From Sulfurospirillum deleyianum DSM 6946 (GTDB lineage Bacteria > Campylobacterota > Campylobacteria > Campylobacterales > Sulfurospirillaceae): DNA of 64,000 bases. The notes under the pieces are model-generated. The model made no database searches. It was not told where the DNA came from and was given only the letters and a program-made list of their open reading frames with translations. The translations under genes and the position numbers were made by a program. The stretch spans positions 1,984,001 to 2,048,000 of the forward strand of contig NC_013512.1 in assembly GCF_000024885.1 (NCBI RefSeq). The letters are read 5' to 3'. Positions within the stretch are counted from its first letter, which is position 1; each line of letters starts with the position of its first letter. This document shows, piece after piece, positions 54,048 through 62,885 of the stretch.

Positions 54048-55366
54048 TATTTATTCGCAAACGCTTGGGCTTTTTTCTTAAAGCTAATGCTCTCTAAAAA
54101 CGCCTCGACACGGGTTTTAATCTGCCCTGCATCCTCAGGTGAATAGTCTGATTCAATGACTAGACAGGGAATTCCCTCTTTTGCCATCGCCTCGGTAACA
54201 AGGTGGGATTCAACATTATACGTGTGACAAAAAGAGAGCGTGTAGTAGATGACACCATCGGCTTGTCTTTCTTTGTACATCTGTACGATTTTATCAATAC
54301 GTCCTGTATTAGGTGTAAAACACGCACAATCAATCTTCGAGTAACGCTCCATCAAACGCGCATAAAGTTCGTCATCATTTTGCACACCCTCAATGTCCAC
54401 ATTGTCTTTAAAGTAACGATGTCCGATACAGCTCTCTTCATTGATGACACAGCCTCCTGTGTTTTCCACCGCCGTGTGAAGTTTCCAGTTTGGTGGCGCA
54501 AACGGCGTGCCTAAAACCATCAAACGAGGCGTATCTTTTGGAAAAACACTCACACCCTCTTTGACACGCTCTTCTAACTCATCGCAGAGTTCATTGATTT
54601 TTGCAGTGTAGCGTTCGATGTCGTCCATAAAACCCACTTGCGTAATCCACAAACAATCTTTCCCGCTAATCGGCATAATATCGGGGTTTGAGCTACGAAG
54701 TTTGTCCAATCTTTGAAGAGCGGAGCGTTTAGCATTGACTTTGCGCACACCCTCTTTCATCGCTTCAAGGCTTAAAGGTTGCTCAATCACCCCTTCAATA
54801 TGCTCTTTAAACTCTTCTATCTCTTCTTGCCACATTTTAAGGTCTTTCTCACGCTTCATATGTGGAATGTTCATCACATGCACGGGATGGTGTTTGGCAA
54901 GGATTTCCCACGCTTTTTTCTTCGCTTCACAGGTGGTTTCACCGTAGATAAAGTCACTTGATTGGGTGTAAGCACAGGTGCGTTGAAGTTTAAAACCGTG
55001 TGCGGATTTGATAAGCGGGCAAATGTTACGAGGCAGTTCCGTCTCAGCGTCCGCAATGGTCGCATTAGAGCCACCGCATAAGCCATAACACGCCCCACCA
55101 GCACCCACAACAATCTCTTCAGGTACAAAGATACAAAACGTTCCAACAGCGGGTTTTTTCTCCGCACGAAGTTGATTGATTTCAGCGATTCTCTGCCCTT
55201 GAATCTCACTCATAAACCAGTCAAAATACTCCATCGCTTTGGGTCGATTAGGTTGCCCTAAAAACTGCGCCTTATAGGCTTCTAGACCCATACCCATCAT
55301 CTTTGCGTGACGCTCTACGTCCACACCAATACTCGAAAGTAAATCTTTATGTGCTTCTATGCCCAT
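54047..55366 (-). CDS. HgdB-family double-cubane cluster protein (YjiM-like)
   Basis: A 439-residue protein of the 2-hydroxyacyl-CoA dehydratase D-subunit family. Cysteines at residues 78, 93, 97, 116, 131 and 146 (CIF, CYGLC, NICPLIK, CAY, TTCEAKKK), with more in GGCVINEESC and DCACFTPN, are enough for a large cluster. Classical dehydratases need two such subunits plus the activator, but here there is one, as in the described double-cubane cluster protein (8Fe-9S). That enzyme reduces small molecules such as acetylene; the natural substrate is not known. Confidence 0.82.
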   Translation of the reverse strand: MGIEAHKDLLSSIGVDVERHAKMMGMGLEAYKAQFLGQPNRPKAMEYFDWFMSEIQGQRIAEINQLRAEKKPAVGTFCIFVPEEIVVGAGGACYGLCGGSNATIADAETELPRNICPLIKSAHGFKLQRTCAYTQSSDFIYGETTCEAKKKAWEILAKHHPVHVMNIPHMKREKDLKMWQEEIEEFKEHIEGVIEQPLSLEAMKEGVRKVNAKRSALQRLDKLRSSNPDIMPISGKDCLWITQVGFMDDIERYTAKINELCDELEERVKEGVSVFPKDTPRLMVLGTPFAPPNWKLHTAVENTGGCVINEESCIGHRYFKDNVDIEGVQNDDELYARLMERYSKIDCACFTPNTGRIDKIVQMYKERQADGVIYYTLSFCHTYNVESHLVTEAMAKEGIPCLVIESDYSPEDAGQIKTRVEAFLESISFKKKAQAFANK

Positions 55367-55529
55367 TGTTTTCCTTTGTGAAAAATATGTGCTGTGTGAG
55401 GTTTACATGTAAAGAAGTTAAGTAGAAAAGAAGAGTGCTACTTCATGTATGTCTAAGCCTTAGACCAACAGCATTTTGAGTATTGTAAACTAGTAAAGAT
55501 TAAAAATAGGTAAAAAGTTTTTTACCAAA

Positions 55530-55940
55530 TTAGGAGGAAATTTCTCCGTTTATCAAAAATTTTTTCCCTACTCGTCCTATATTGTCAAGCGTTACATGTA
55601 ACGCTTCATCAATGACTTCATCATGTTCAACACGCAATAATCAGGGTGTATGCTTGCTTCCTTCAAGAGGCATGGTTTGAGTGAAACGGCAAAAAAGAGC
55701 ACATCGGCTTGATTCTACCATGGGAGGGTATTTTGGTAAGCATCGTTTCAATGCGATTTTAAAGGCTTTAAACTCACTGTGTGTGTAAGGAAGTTCTGTG
55801 GCGATTTGAATGAGAGGGGAATAAAATAGCTAAACAAGGCTAGGTTACACACGACCTCATGCGATGGGACGAGGCGTGATGGTGTTAGAGATAAGTTTAT
55901 AAATACTGGTTTCTTCTAAGTTTTAGAAGTCTAAAAGCAT
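55530..55940 (-). pseudogene. Decayed flavin reductase-like gene
   Basis: Reading leftward from ATG 55938-55940 the DNA spells MLLDF-stop-NLEETSIYKLISNTITPRPIA-stop, then, after a gap, IATELPYTHSEFKAF, PKYPPMVES, LFCRFTQTMPLEGSKHT-stop, and, in another frame, ARVEHDEVIDEALHVTL and DNIGRVGKKFLINGEISS with a TAA at 55530. SNTITPRPIA and IGRVG are marks of the FMN-binding split-barrel flavin reductases, normally about 200 residues. Stops, a frameshift and an internal deletion of about 200 bp show it is dead. Palindrome copy 55592 lies in it. Confidence 0.78.
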
Positions 55941-56075
55941 GATGAATCCTTTACCTATAAAAACAATTATGACACGCTTTGTGTCATAGATGCCATTTTT
56001 TTTAACAAAAAAATGTAACCTTATCGTTAGTGTTTTATCCTATAATAGAAACAATTTTTTAACAAAGGGGTATTG

Positions 56076-57398
56076 ATGTTTTTTAGTAAAAAAGAACCCG
56101 AAGAGCTTGCCATTTTACGCAATGAAGTTGTCACATTGAAAGCAGAAAATGAGCGTCTTCTTCACCTCTCTCAATTTTCACAAGAAGAGATGATTGTGGT
56201 GGTGGATAGCGCTCAAAAAATTGTCATGCAAAACGACCTTGCGAAAATAATGATTAAAGAGCCTGCTAAATTAGCTTCCCTTTTGAAGGAATCTATGGAG
56301 ACCATTAGTATGGATGGGTGTCAAGGCTCTGTAAGCTCAAAACGCTTAAGTCCTGAGCTTGTTGCCTATAGCATTATCAAAACTGATGTACGTAACGCCA
56401 AAGACAGTAACATTTTAAGCTTGCATCAAAAGTCTATTTCAGACGCACTTCAAGATTCTCAAACAACGTTTTCGGAGATTTTGGGGGATCTTAAGATGAT
56501 GAAAACAGAATCAGCCCAAACCTCTAAAGAGTCACGTGAAGGACTCACACTGGTGAGTAATGCTTCTACGGCTATGGATAAACTAAGCCTTCTTATGGTT
56601 GATGTCGTGAGCAATTCAAAGTCACTTTTAGCCAGAAGCAAGGAGATTTCAGGGGTGGTACAACTCATCGAAGATATTGCCGATCAGACTAATCTTTTAG
56701 CGCTCAACGCTGCCATTGAAGCTGCGCGTGCGGGAGAGCATGGACGTGGGTTTGCAGTCGTTGCTGATGAGGTGCGAAACTTGGCTGAGCGCACGCAAAA
56801 AGCGACCAAAGAGATCGCCATGGTGGTTCAAACGATGCAACAAGAGTCCTCTCATTCAGAGCAAAGCACCGAAGAAGTTAGCGTTATTGCTAAAAATACC
56901 AAAGAGCAAACCGATGTGCTTAAAGGTAAAATCATCTCGTTTGAGAAAAATGCCGCTAGAACCATGTATGAAGTAAGCTTTCTAAGCGATAAAATTTTTG
57001 CATCCTTAGCAAAAGTCGATCATGTCATCTATAAAAACGATCTTTATGCGCTTTTGTTTGGCGAACACACCGACTTTACAGCCGTGACGCATCATGAATG
57101 CCGTTTGGGGCATTGGTACGAACAGGGAATTGGTAAAGAAGAGTTTAGCAAAATGGCTTCATTTGGAAAACTGGAAAATCCACATGCCATCGTACATAAC
57201 GTAGCAAATCGTCTCGCCAAAGAGTGTGGTGGCGAAAAAGCCATCTGCTCCAAAGCAGAGATAGAGGCAATGGTAAGAGAGATTGAAAGTGCTAGTGTCG
57301 ATGTTTCTGCAGCACTAGACGCAATGGTTGAAGAGAAATCAAAACTATTAATGCTTGAAGCCAAAGAGCATCTTTATGACAATCAAGTGAGGGCATAA
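56076..57398 (+). CDS. Soluble chemoreceptor with CZB zinc-binding domain
   Basis: A 440-residue cytoplasmic receptor without membrane helices. It has a coiled N-terminus and PAS-remnant-like region (residues 1-120), the receptor tip [21 protein letters not shown] (in parts) at about 205-230, and a C-terminal CZB domain whose [10 protein letters not shown] matches HxxCxxGxW, with a downstream HAIVHN His. CZB binds zinc and, in other species, responds to oxidants such as HOCl. I use ATG 56076 because AAAGGGG precedes it; a TTG at 56073 also opens the frame. It begins a three-gene set. Confidence 0.92.
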   Translation: MFFSKKEPEELAILRNEVVTLKAENERLLHLSQFSQEEMIVVVDSAQKIVMQNDLAKIMIKEPAKLASLLKESMETISMDGCQGSVSSKRLSPELVAYSIIKTDVRNAKDSNILSLHQKSISDALQDSQTTFSEILGDLKMMKTESAQTSKESREGLTLVSNASTAMDKLSLLMVDVVSNSKSLLARSKEISGVVQLIEDIADQTNLLALNAAIEAARAGEHGRGFAVVADEVRNLAERTQKATKEIAMVVQTMQQESSHSEQSTEEVSVIAKNTKEQTDVLKGKIISFEKNAARTMYEVSFLSDKIFASLAKVDHVIYKNDLYALLFGEHTDFTAVTHHECRLGHWYEQGIGKEEFSKMASFGKLENPHAIVHNVANRLAKECGGEKAICSKAEIEAMVREIESASVDVSAALDAMVEEKSKLLMLEAKEHLYDNQVRA

Positions 57399-57401
57399 GC
57401 G

Positions 57402-57770
57402 ATGAAAAAGAGAATTAAAGTAGCCATCATTGATGATGAGCAAGAGATTTTAGATATGATTGAAAAGTATCTTAGCCGTACTACTGGTTTTGAGGTGACA
57501 ACGTTTTGTAACCCTCTTAATGCCATCTCACACATTGATAAAAGCTACGATGCGGTACTCTTAGACATCATGATGCCACAGATGAATGGTTTGGATGTGC
57601 TAAAGCGTTTGCATGAAAAAGAACCAAAACTTAAAATCATTATGATGACAGCATACTCCACGCTTGATAAAGTACTCAAATCGCACCGAGAAGGGGCAAC
57701 CCACTACATTATGAAACCATTTGCTTCGATGAAAGCCTTAGAAGAGAAGATTTATACGTTGGTTCAGTAG
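57402..57770 (+). CDS. Single-domain response regulator
   Basis: A 122-residue receiver with IIDDEQEIL (acidic pair), VLLDIMMPQMNG (phospho-Asp), IMMTAYS (Thr) and IMKPFA (Lys). It has no output domain. It follows the CZB receptor by 3 bp and precedes the PAS kinase by 8 bp, so it is the probable acceptor for that kinase, and may connect it to the receptor array or act as a phosphate sink. Confidence 0.9.
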   Translation: MKKRIKVAIIDDEQEILDMIEKYLSRTTGFEVTTFCNPLNAISHIDKSYDAVLLDIMMPQMNGLDVLKRLHEKEPKLKIIMMTAYSTLDKVLKSHREGATHYIMKPFASMKALEEKIYTLVQ

Positions 57771-57778
57771 TCTTTTGG

Positions 57779-59488
57779 ATGAAAGATTTACTCTCGAAAA
57801 TTAACGATCTTAAGCAAGAAATCACACTGCTTAAAAGCCAGAATAGGCGTATTTTAGAGTGTGCTGTTACTGAAAAAAAAGCGCTAGAACGCCTTGCCAA
57901 AAAAGCGCAACTCTATTTTAATAACTCTGATCTTGCCTACATCGTGTTGGATGAAAAGCAATGCATTGTCGATGTCAATGAGACGTTTACGCACCTTTTT
58001 GGTTACACCAAAGAAGAAGTTTTAGGTTTACATATCAGTACCCTTTTTACGTCGCAAAAGCGATATGAAAAGTGGTGGCACGTACATTTAAATGATGGTG
58101 ATTTTGAGCATGTGAGTAATTTAGAGTACCGTTTGTACACCAAAGAGGGCATGGCATTTTGGGCAGAACTTTTTGGTAAAAAATTTATGGATGAGGAAAA
58201 AGCGCTGAGCATTTGGAGTGTTCGCGATATCTCCTTACGCATCAAGTCTCGTAATACCATTGCAAAACTCAATCTCAAATATCAAAAACAGTTACGTGAC
58301 ATGGAAACGATTTTAAATATTATTCCTGTGCCTGTCTTTATTAAAGATCGCTATTTACGTTACATCGGATGCAGTCGTGCTTTTTGTGCCTATTTTGGCT
58401 TGAAAAAAGAAGATATTCTTGGAAGAACCGTTTTTGATCTCTATCCTCTTGAAATTGCCAGCAGACTCTATGAAAAAGATCAAGAGATGCTTAATGTCAG
58501 TCATCAAACCTATAAAATAAATACAATATCGCCACTGACTCAGCAAGAAGTAACATTAGAAATTCAAAAAAAACGTATGATGCGCAATGCTGTCTTTGAT
58601 GGCTTTGTTGGTGTTTTCATTGATGTCACAGAGGTGGAAAAACAAGAAGTTTATCTGCAAAACCGTATTCGAGAAGAGGTGGATAAAAACCTTAAAATCC
58701 AAGCCATCTACCAAGAGGAGATGGTACGTAATGCCAAATTTAGTACTATTGGACGGATGGCAGCGGGTATTACCCATGAGATTAATACGCCTTTGACGTA
58801 TATCAAGGGTAATTTTGAGATGCTCATCGATGATATTATGGCGATTGTACCTGATGGTACACGTAAAAATGTCATGCTCAAAGATAGCCAATCGATTCAA
58901 GAGGGCATTGAACGTATTGAGAGTATTATTGGAACGATGAGAGAAGCATCACAAAAAAGCCATGAGCAAAAAGAGATACTAAATATGTACGAACTTCTTT
59001 GTGCTTCCCTTACCCTTTGCTACCATCGTTCAAAGCAAATTGTTACCATTCATCTGAATGAAAAAATTTTTGATCTGAACTTTTCAAAAGATGAATACCA
59101 CGTTACATGTAACGTTCAAAAACAGCGTATCGAGCAAGTATTTGTGATTATTTTAAACAATGCTTTAGATGAACTAATAAAGATTGAATCCTTTGAAAAA
59201 CGCTCTTTACATGTAACAATTTTTCAAGAACATGAAAAAGTTATAGTACGTTTTTGTGATAATGGTGGAGGCATTGATGCTGCAATTTTACCTCATATTT
59301 TTGAGCCATTTGAAAGTACTAAAATGAGCTCTGGCATTGGGATTGGACTCAACATCGCTCAACAAATTGTAATTCAAAATGAGGGCGAAATTTGTGCTTT
59401 TAATGAGGATGAAGGTGCCGTTTTTGAAGTGCACTTACCTTTGGTAAAAGAAGCAGAGACACTTTTAGATAAAAGGCGTTTCATATAA
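57779..59488 (+). CDS. PAS-PAS sensor histidine kinase
   Basis: A 569-residue soluble kinase: coiled coil (1-45), PAS 1 (about 45-165, VDVNETFTHLFGYTKEEVLG), PAS 2 (about 180-300, LGRTVFDLYPLE), linker, HisKA with AAGITHEINTPLTYIKG (phospho-His) and HATPase (NNALDELIKI, FCDNGGGID, SGIGIGLNIAQQI). The signal is unknown. It is co-transcribed with the CZB receptor and receiver. Two TTACATGTAA copies, 59103 and 59207, lie in the ATPase domain only 104 bp apart, one coding YHVTCNV and one SLHVTI. Confidence 0.92.
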   Translation: MKDLLSKINDLKQEITLLKSQNRRILECAVTEKKALERLAKKAQLYFNNSDLAYIVLDEKQCIVDVNETFTHLFGYTKEEVLGLHISTLFTSQKRYEKWWHVHLNDGDFEHVSNLEYRLYTKEGMAFWAELFGKKFMDEEKALSIWSVRDISLRIKSRNTIAKLNLKYQKQLRDMETILNIIPVPVFIKDRYLRYIGCSRAFCAYFGLKKEDILGRTVFDLYPLEIASRLYEKDQEMLNVSHQTYKINTISPLTQQEVTLEIQKKRMMRNAVFDGFVGVFIDVTEVEKQEVYLQNRIREEVDKNLKIQAIYQEEMVRNAKFSTIGRMAAGITHEINTPLTYIKGNFEMLIDDIMAIVPDGTRKNVMLKDSQSIQEGIERIESIIGTMREASQKSHEQKEILNMYELLCASLTLCYHRSKQIVTIHLNEKIFDLNFSKDEYHVTCNVQKQRIEQVFVIILNNALDELIKIESFEKRSLHVTIFQEHEKVIVRFCDNGGGIDAAILPHIFEPFESTKMSSGIGIGLNIAQQIVIQNEGEICAFNEDEGAVFEVHLPLVKEAETLLDKRRFI

Positions 59489-59543
59489 AATCTCATGACG
59501 CTTATGTTACAATCTCGCATTATTTTTACATGTAGGATGTTTT

Positions 59544-60311
59544 GTGGATATTTTTCAATCTGTCATTATGGGAATTGTTGAGGGGTTTACGGAGTTTTTG
59601 CCTGTTTCTTCGACGGGGCATATGATTATTGTGGGCGATTGGTTGGGGCTAAAGCAAGATAATTTTATCAAAGCGTATGAGATTATCATCCAGTTTGCGG
59701 CGATTTTAGCTGTGGTTTTAAACTACAAAGAGAAATTTTCCCCTAAAAAAATCAATCTTTGGATGAAACTTGCCGTAGCGTTTGTACCTCTAGGTGCGGT
59801 GGGATTTTTATTTGCCAAGCAAGTCAAGGCAATGTTTAGCGTTGAAATCGTAGCACTGATGTTTATCATTGGGGGCATCATCTTTTTAGCGGTTGAAAAG
59901 TTTTACAAACCCAAAGAGCACTTTGTGGATGATGTGGAAAAGGTGAGTTACAAGCAAGCCCTTTGGATTGGGATTGCTCAGATTTTTGCTCTGATTCCTG
60001 GAACAAGTAGAGCGGGTTCGACGATTATTGGAGCGATGTTAGTGGGACTCACACGCAAAGCGAGTGCTGAGTTCTCCTTTTTACTTGCCTTTCCTGTGAT
60101 GTGCGCTACCACGGGCTATGACATCCTCAAACACCACAATGAACTCCTTATGGAGGGTAATTTTACCGCTTTGGCGGTGGGATTTGTCGTCTCATTTATA
60201 GTGGCGTATGCGACGATTAAACTCTTTTTAAAATTTTTAGAGCGCTTTACCTTTGTGAGCTTTGGCATTTATCGCATTCTTTTTGGCATAGCGCTTCTAC
60301 TTTATGTTTAA
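59544..60311 (+). CDS. uppP: Undecaprenyl-diphosphatase
   Basis: A 255-residue integral membrane enzyme that converts C55-PP to C55-P for cell-wall synthesis; it also gives bacitracin resistance when abundant. Motifs EGFTEFLPVSSTGHM and PGTSRAGSTIIGAML are the two active-site loops. It starts with GTG, with AGGATG shortly ahead. A one-base variant of the palindrome lies just upstream. The stop overlaps that of the convergent DUF134 gene by 4 bp. Confidence 0.95.
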   Translation: MDIFQSVIMGIVEGFTEFLPVSSTGHMIIVGDWLGLKQDNFIKAYEIIIQFAAILAVVLNYKEKFSPKKINLWMKLAVAFVPLGAVGFLFAKQVKAMFSVEIVALMFIIGGIIFLAVEKFYKPKEHFVDDVEKVSYKQALWIGIAQIFALIPGTSRAGSTIIGAMLVGLTRKASAEFSFLLAFPVMCATTGYDILKHHNELLMEGNFTALAVGFVVSFIVAYATIKLFLKFLERFTFVSFGIYRILFGIALLLYV

Positions 60312-60892
60312 AAAAGCTTTGGTATCTCATCTTCACTGATCACATCTTTCTCAATCACATGAATGCCTCTGGCACTAAGAGCGTTTTTGAGCCCTTGCCC
60401 GAGGCTTTTTGTTAAAAAAAAGTTTACCCCATGCTCATGCAAAAGTGGCGCTAACACTAGAGGGGGTTTTGCCTCTTTTTCATGTGCGGGATTTAGAAGA
60501 ATTTCTCGTTTAACAATCCTATGATTTTCGACGCTAAAGATACATACATACGTATCTTTGATATTCAGAGATTCAAAATGCGTTGTTTCATTGCTACAAA
60601 ACGCCACCACATAACGCTCTCGTTTTGTTCCCAAATGCAACTCATATCCACCTAAAAGTGCTCGTGCCACTTTTTGACGGGCGGATTTGATAATACGTGC
60701 AAAGGTAGGACGGGAAACTTCCATCCTCAACGCCGCCTCTTCTTGATACAAATCCAATAAATCCATCAAATAAAGCGCTTCTACCTCTTCAGGAATTAAA
60801 GAAATACTCTCATCGTGTTTTGTTCCCTTCGGGTCAAAACAGGTGATTAAAGGCTGATAAGAGGTGACACGATGGCATTTTTGACGGGACAT
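60308..60892 (-). CDS. DUF134-type HTH regulator with NifX/NifB-like C-terminus
   Basis: A 194-residue protein. The N-terminal half is a DUF134 helix-turn-helix (EVEALYLMDLLDLYQEEAAL, then VSRPTFARIIKSARQKVA), and the C-terminal half is a NifX/NifB-like dinitrogenase-cofactor fold that may sense a metal cluster. It faces the NifX-like gene across 121 bp that contain two palindromic operators, and is the obvious candidate repressor of that gene. DUF134 proteins are often found beside such domains. Confidence 0.85.
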   Translation of the reverse strand: MSRQKCHRVTSYQPLITCFDPKGTKHDESISLIPEEVEALYLMDLLDLYQEEAALRMEVSRPTFARIIKSARQKVARALLGGYELHLGTKRERYVVAFCSNETTHFESLNIKDTYVCIFSVENHRIVKREILLNPAHEKEAKPPLVLAPLLHEHGVNFFLTKSLGQGLKNALSARGIHVIEKDVISEDEIPKLF

Positions 60893-60952
60893 ACAACAAT
60901 CCTTTTTTTACATGTAATGCAGCAATACTAACATAAAAGGTTTTAAATATTA

Positions 60953-60996
60953 TTGACATATGTTCATTTAAAGTGCTACAATTCTGAACATATGTC
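60953..60996 (+). promoter_or_regulatory. Promoter with two palindromic operators for the NifX-like gene
   Basis: A -35 TTGACA (60953-60958) and -10 TACAAT (60977-60982) with an 18-bp spacer lie upstream of the NifX-like gene. GACATATGTTCA (60955-60966) overlaps the -35, and its exact inverse TGAACATATGTC (60985-60996) covers the start site. Each has a perfect ACATATGT core, centred 32 bp apart, about three helix turns. This looks like a repressor bound to both sites. The divergent DUF134 protein is the likely ligand. Confidence 0.8.
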
Positions 60997-61013
60997 CAAT
61001 TAAGGAGAAGAAA

Positions 61014-61514
61014 ATGATCGCAATGCCGATTAAAACAGAAAATCAAAATGGCATCCTAGCCCCTCTTTTTGGTAAAGCAAAATGGTTTGCTCTTATTGAT
61101 GATGCTGGTACCGTAACCATTCACGCCAATAGTAAAGAAGGTGGGATGAGAGTGGCACGCTGGTTTGAACAAATGGGTGTCACAACACTGATTACAAACC
61201 ATTTAGGTGAAAAACCTTTTCATGCCCTCAGACAAGCAGGTGTTAAGATTTACTTTGCAGGAGAGGAGCGTATCAGCATTGAAGAGGCGATGAAGCATCT
61301 TAAAGCTAACACTCTTTTAGAAGTAACGCTCAGCAATTACATGAACCTTTTAGGCGAAGAGGCAACAGGACACCATCACGAAGAAGAGCCCCTTGATAAC
61401 GATAAAAAGCCTCTGTTTAAAACCAAACTCAAATGTTGCGAAACCAAAGGTGAAAATTCTCTTATGGGGCATGAGCATCAACACACACCGTGCCATAAGC
61501 ACGAAACACACTGA
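61014..61514 (+). CDS. NifX/NifB-like protein with metal-binding tail
   Basis: A 166-residue protein. Residues 1-105 resemble the dinitrogenase iron-molybdenum cofactor fold (AMPIKTENQNGILAPLFGKAKWF, ARWFEQMGVTTLITNHLG, GVKIYFAG). The tail is rich in His, Cys and acids (GHHHEEEPLD, KLKCCETKG, GHEHQHTPCHKHETH), indicating metal binding. No nif genes are in view, so a role in metal or sulfide handling is as likely as cofactor work. AAGGAGAAG precedes the ATG. The two-operator promoter lies upstream. Confidence 0.82.
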   Translation: MIAMPIKTENQNGILAPLFGKAKWFALIDDAGTVTIHANSKEGGMRVARWFEQMGVTTLITNHLGEKPFHALRQAGVKIYFAGEERISIEEAMKHLKANTLLEVTLSNYMNLLGEEATGHHHEEEPLDNDKKPLFKTKLKCCETKGENSLMGHEHQHTPCHKHETH

Positions 61515-61522
61515 GCCAACGT

Positions 61523-62713
61523 TTAGGTTAATGAGGAGACTTTAAGGTCTAAACACAAAATTTTCTCCTCATCTCCCATAAAAAACTTCTGCGCAAAGGT
61601 TCGACACATACGACCCGATGCGCGGGAGATGTACTTTTGACTCAGATAATCACCCCTCGTTGATTCTTTGGTAATGTAAAAATACTCTTTTAAAGCATGA
61701 TTGTCACCATCCCGTGCTGGTTGAAAAAAGTCGTTAGTATGTGCACTAATATACGTTGCGCCCTCTTGAATACCTGAGTCGGCATTAATACAATAAATCG
61801 CCTCAATCGGGTCAAACTCTTTCAAAAAATCATGCAAATCTAAATCTCTATTTTGAACTAAAGCATCAATAATCATCTGGGCATAGGCTTTAGCACTTTG
61901 TATTAAAAAGCTCTTATGTTGCATAGATGCTTTGACATTATGGGTATGTTTCTCTCCAATGTAAGCTATCTTTTCATCGCATACCTCTTTACGAAACACT
62001 ACACTGCTAGGTCTTGAAAACCAAAACCCTTGAAAGAGGTCTATGTCCAACTTCATCGCCGTTAGAATTTCCTCTTCTTCTTCAACGCCCTCCGCTAAAA
62101 CCAATGCCCCAATGTTAAAACACATGTTTGCGATGGATTTTAAAATCTCTTTATGAATAAAGTTTTGATGCACATTAAAAATAAGGGAACGGTCAATTTT
62201 GACAATATGGGGGCGTACGGTTGAAATACGGTCAAAATTGGCATTGCCAGCTCCAAAATCATCCAACGCAATTAAAAAACCTCTCTCCTTGTAAAAGTCA
62301 CAAAACTCTTTGAGACGTTTGGTATTTTCAATCTGATACTCTTTAATCTCAATGACAACACGAGAAGGTGGAATACCCACTTCATTGGCAAGAGCGCAAA
62401 AAGCAAAATCTTGAAAGCTTAGTGACGTATCAAGCAAATGAGATTCAAAGTTTAAAAAAAGCAGTAGCTCTTTATTGACATCTAAAAGAGGTTTGAAAGC
62501 TCTTAGCGCTTGCATACGCACATGTTTATCAAGCATAAAGCAGAGATTCTCTTTTTGAGACTGCTCAAACACAAAAACAGGAGAGAGCGATTCATTATTT
62601 TCATCTACTGCTCGCATGAGTGCCTCTACTCCCATCATTTTAGCGCTACGAATCGAAATAATTGGCTGAAAAGCAATCGTAATAACACCTTTTTCAATGA
62701 ATTGTTTTACCAT
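61523..62713 (-). CDS. EAL-domain c-di-GMP phosphodiesterase
   Basis: A 396-residue cytoplasmic protein. The EAL domain (about 10-245) keeps the catalytic and metal residues: GVEALMR, Asn in LFLNFESHLL, Glu in VIEIKEY, the acidic pair in ALDDFGAGN, Lys in VKIDRS, Glu in AEGVEEE and Gln in DLFQGFWFSRP. It should cleave c-di-GMP. The C-terminal 150 residues form a separate domain (for example EFDPIEAIYCINADSGIQEG) with Cys residues, possibly a Cache-like or other sensor. It opposes the cyclase at 13827. Confidence 0.88.
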   Translation of the reverse strand: MVKQFIEKGVITIAFQPIISIRSAKMMGVEALMRAVDENNESLSPVFVFEQSQKENLCFMLDKHVRMQALRAFKPLLDVNKELLLFLNFESHLLDTSLSFQDFAFCALANEVGIPPSRVVIEIKEYQIENTKRLKEFCDFYKERGFLIALDDFGAGNANFDRISTVRPHIVKIDRSLIFNVHQNFIHKEILKSIANMCFNIGALVLAEGVEEEEEILTAMKLDIDLFQGFWFSRPSSVVFRKEVCDEKIAYIGEKHTHNVKASMQHKSFLIQSAKAYAQMIIDALVQNRDLDLHDFLKEFDPIEAIYCINADSGIQEGATYISAHTNDFFQPARDGDNHALKEYFYITKESTRGDYLSQKYISRASGRMCRTFAQKFFMGDEEKILCLDLKVSSLT

Positions 62714-62885
62714 CCAATGCCCCTTTGTAAATCATAAAATGATTATACACAAGCCTTCAATGAGAGCGTGTCTAATAAAGAGGCAATGATGTATAAAAAC
62801 ACTTTTTAAAGATTTATCCGCTAAAGTAACACTAAATAATTATTAGTAATAAAAATACATTGGCTTTTATGACAAAGGAGTGTAA

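Noticed and set aside
62756-62885. NikR operator upstream of the NikA-like gene
   Set aside because: The region is AT-rich with ATTATTAGTAATAA, but no symmetrical NikR-type repeat could be placed with confidence.
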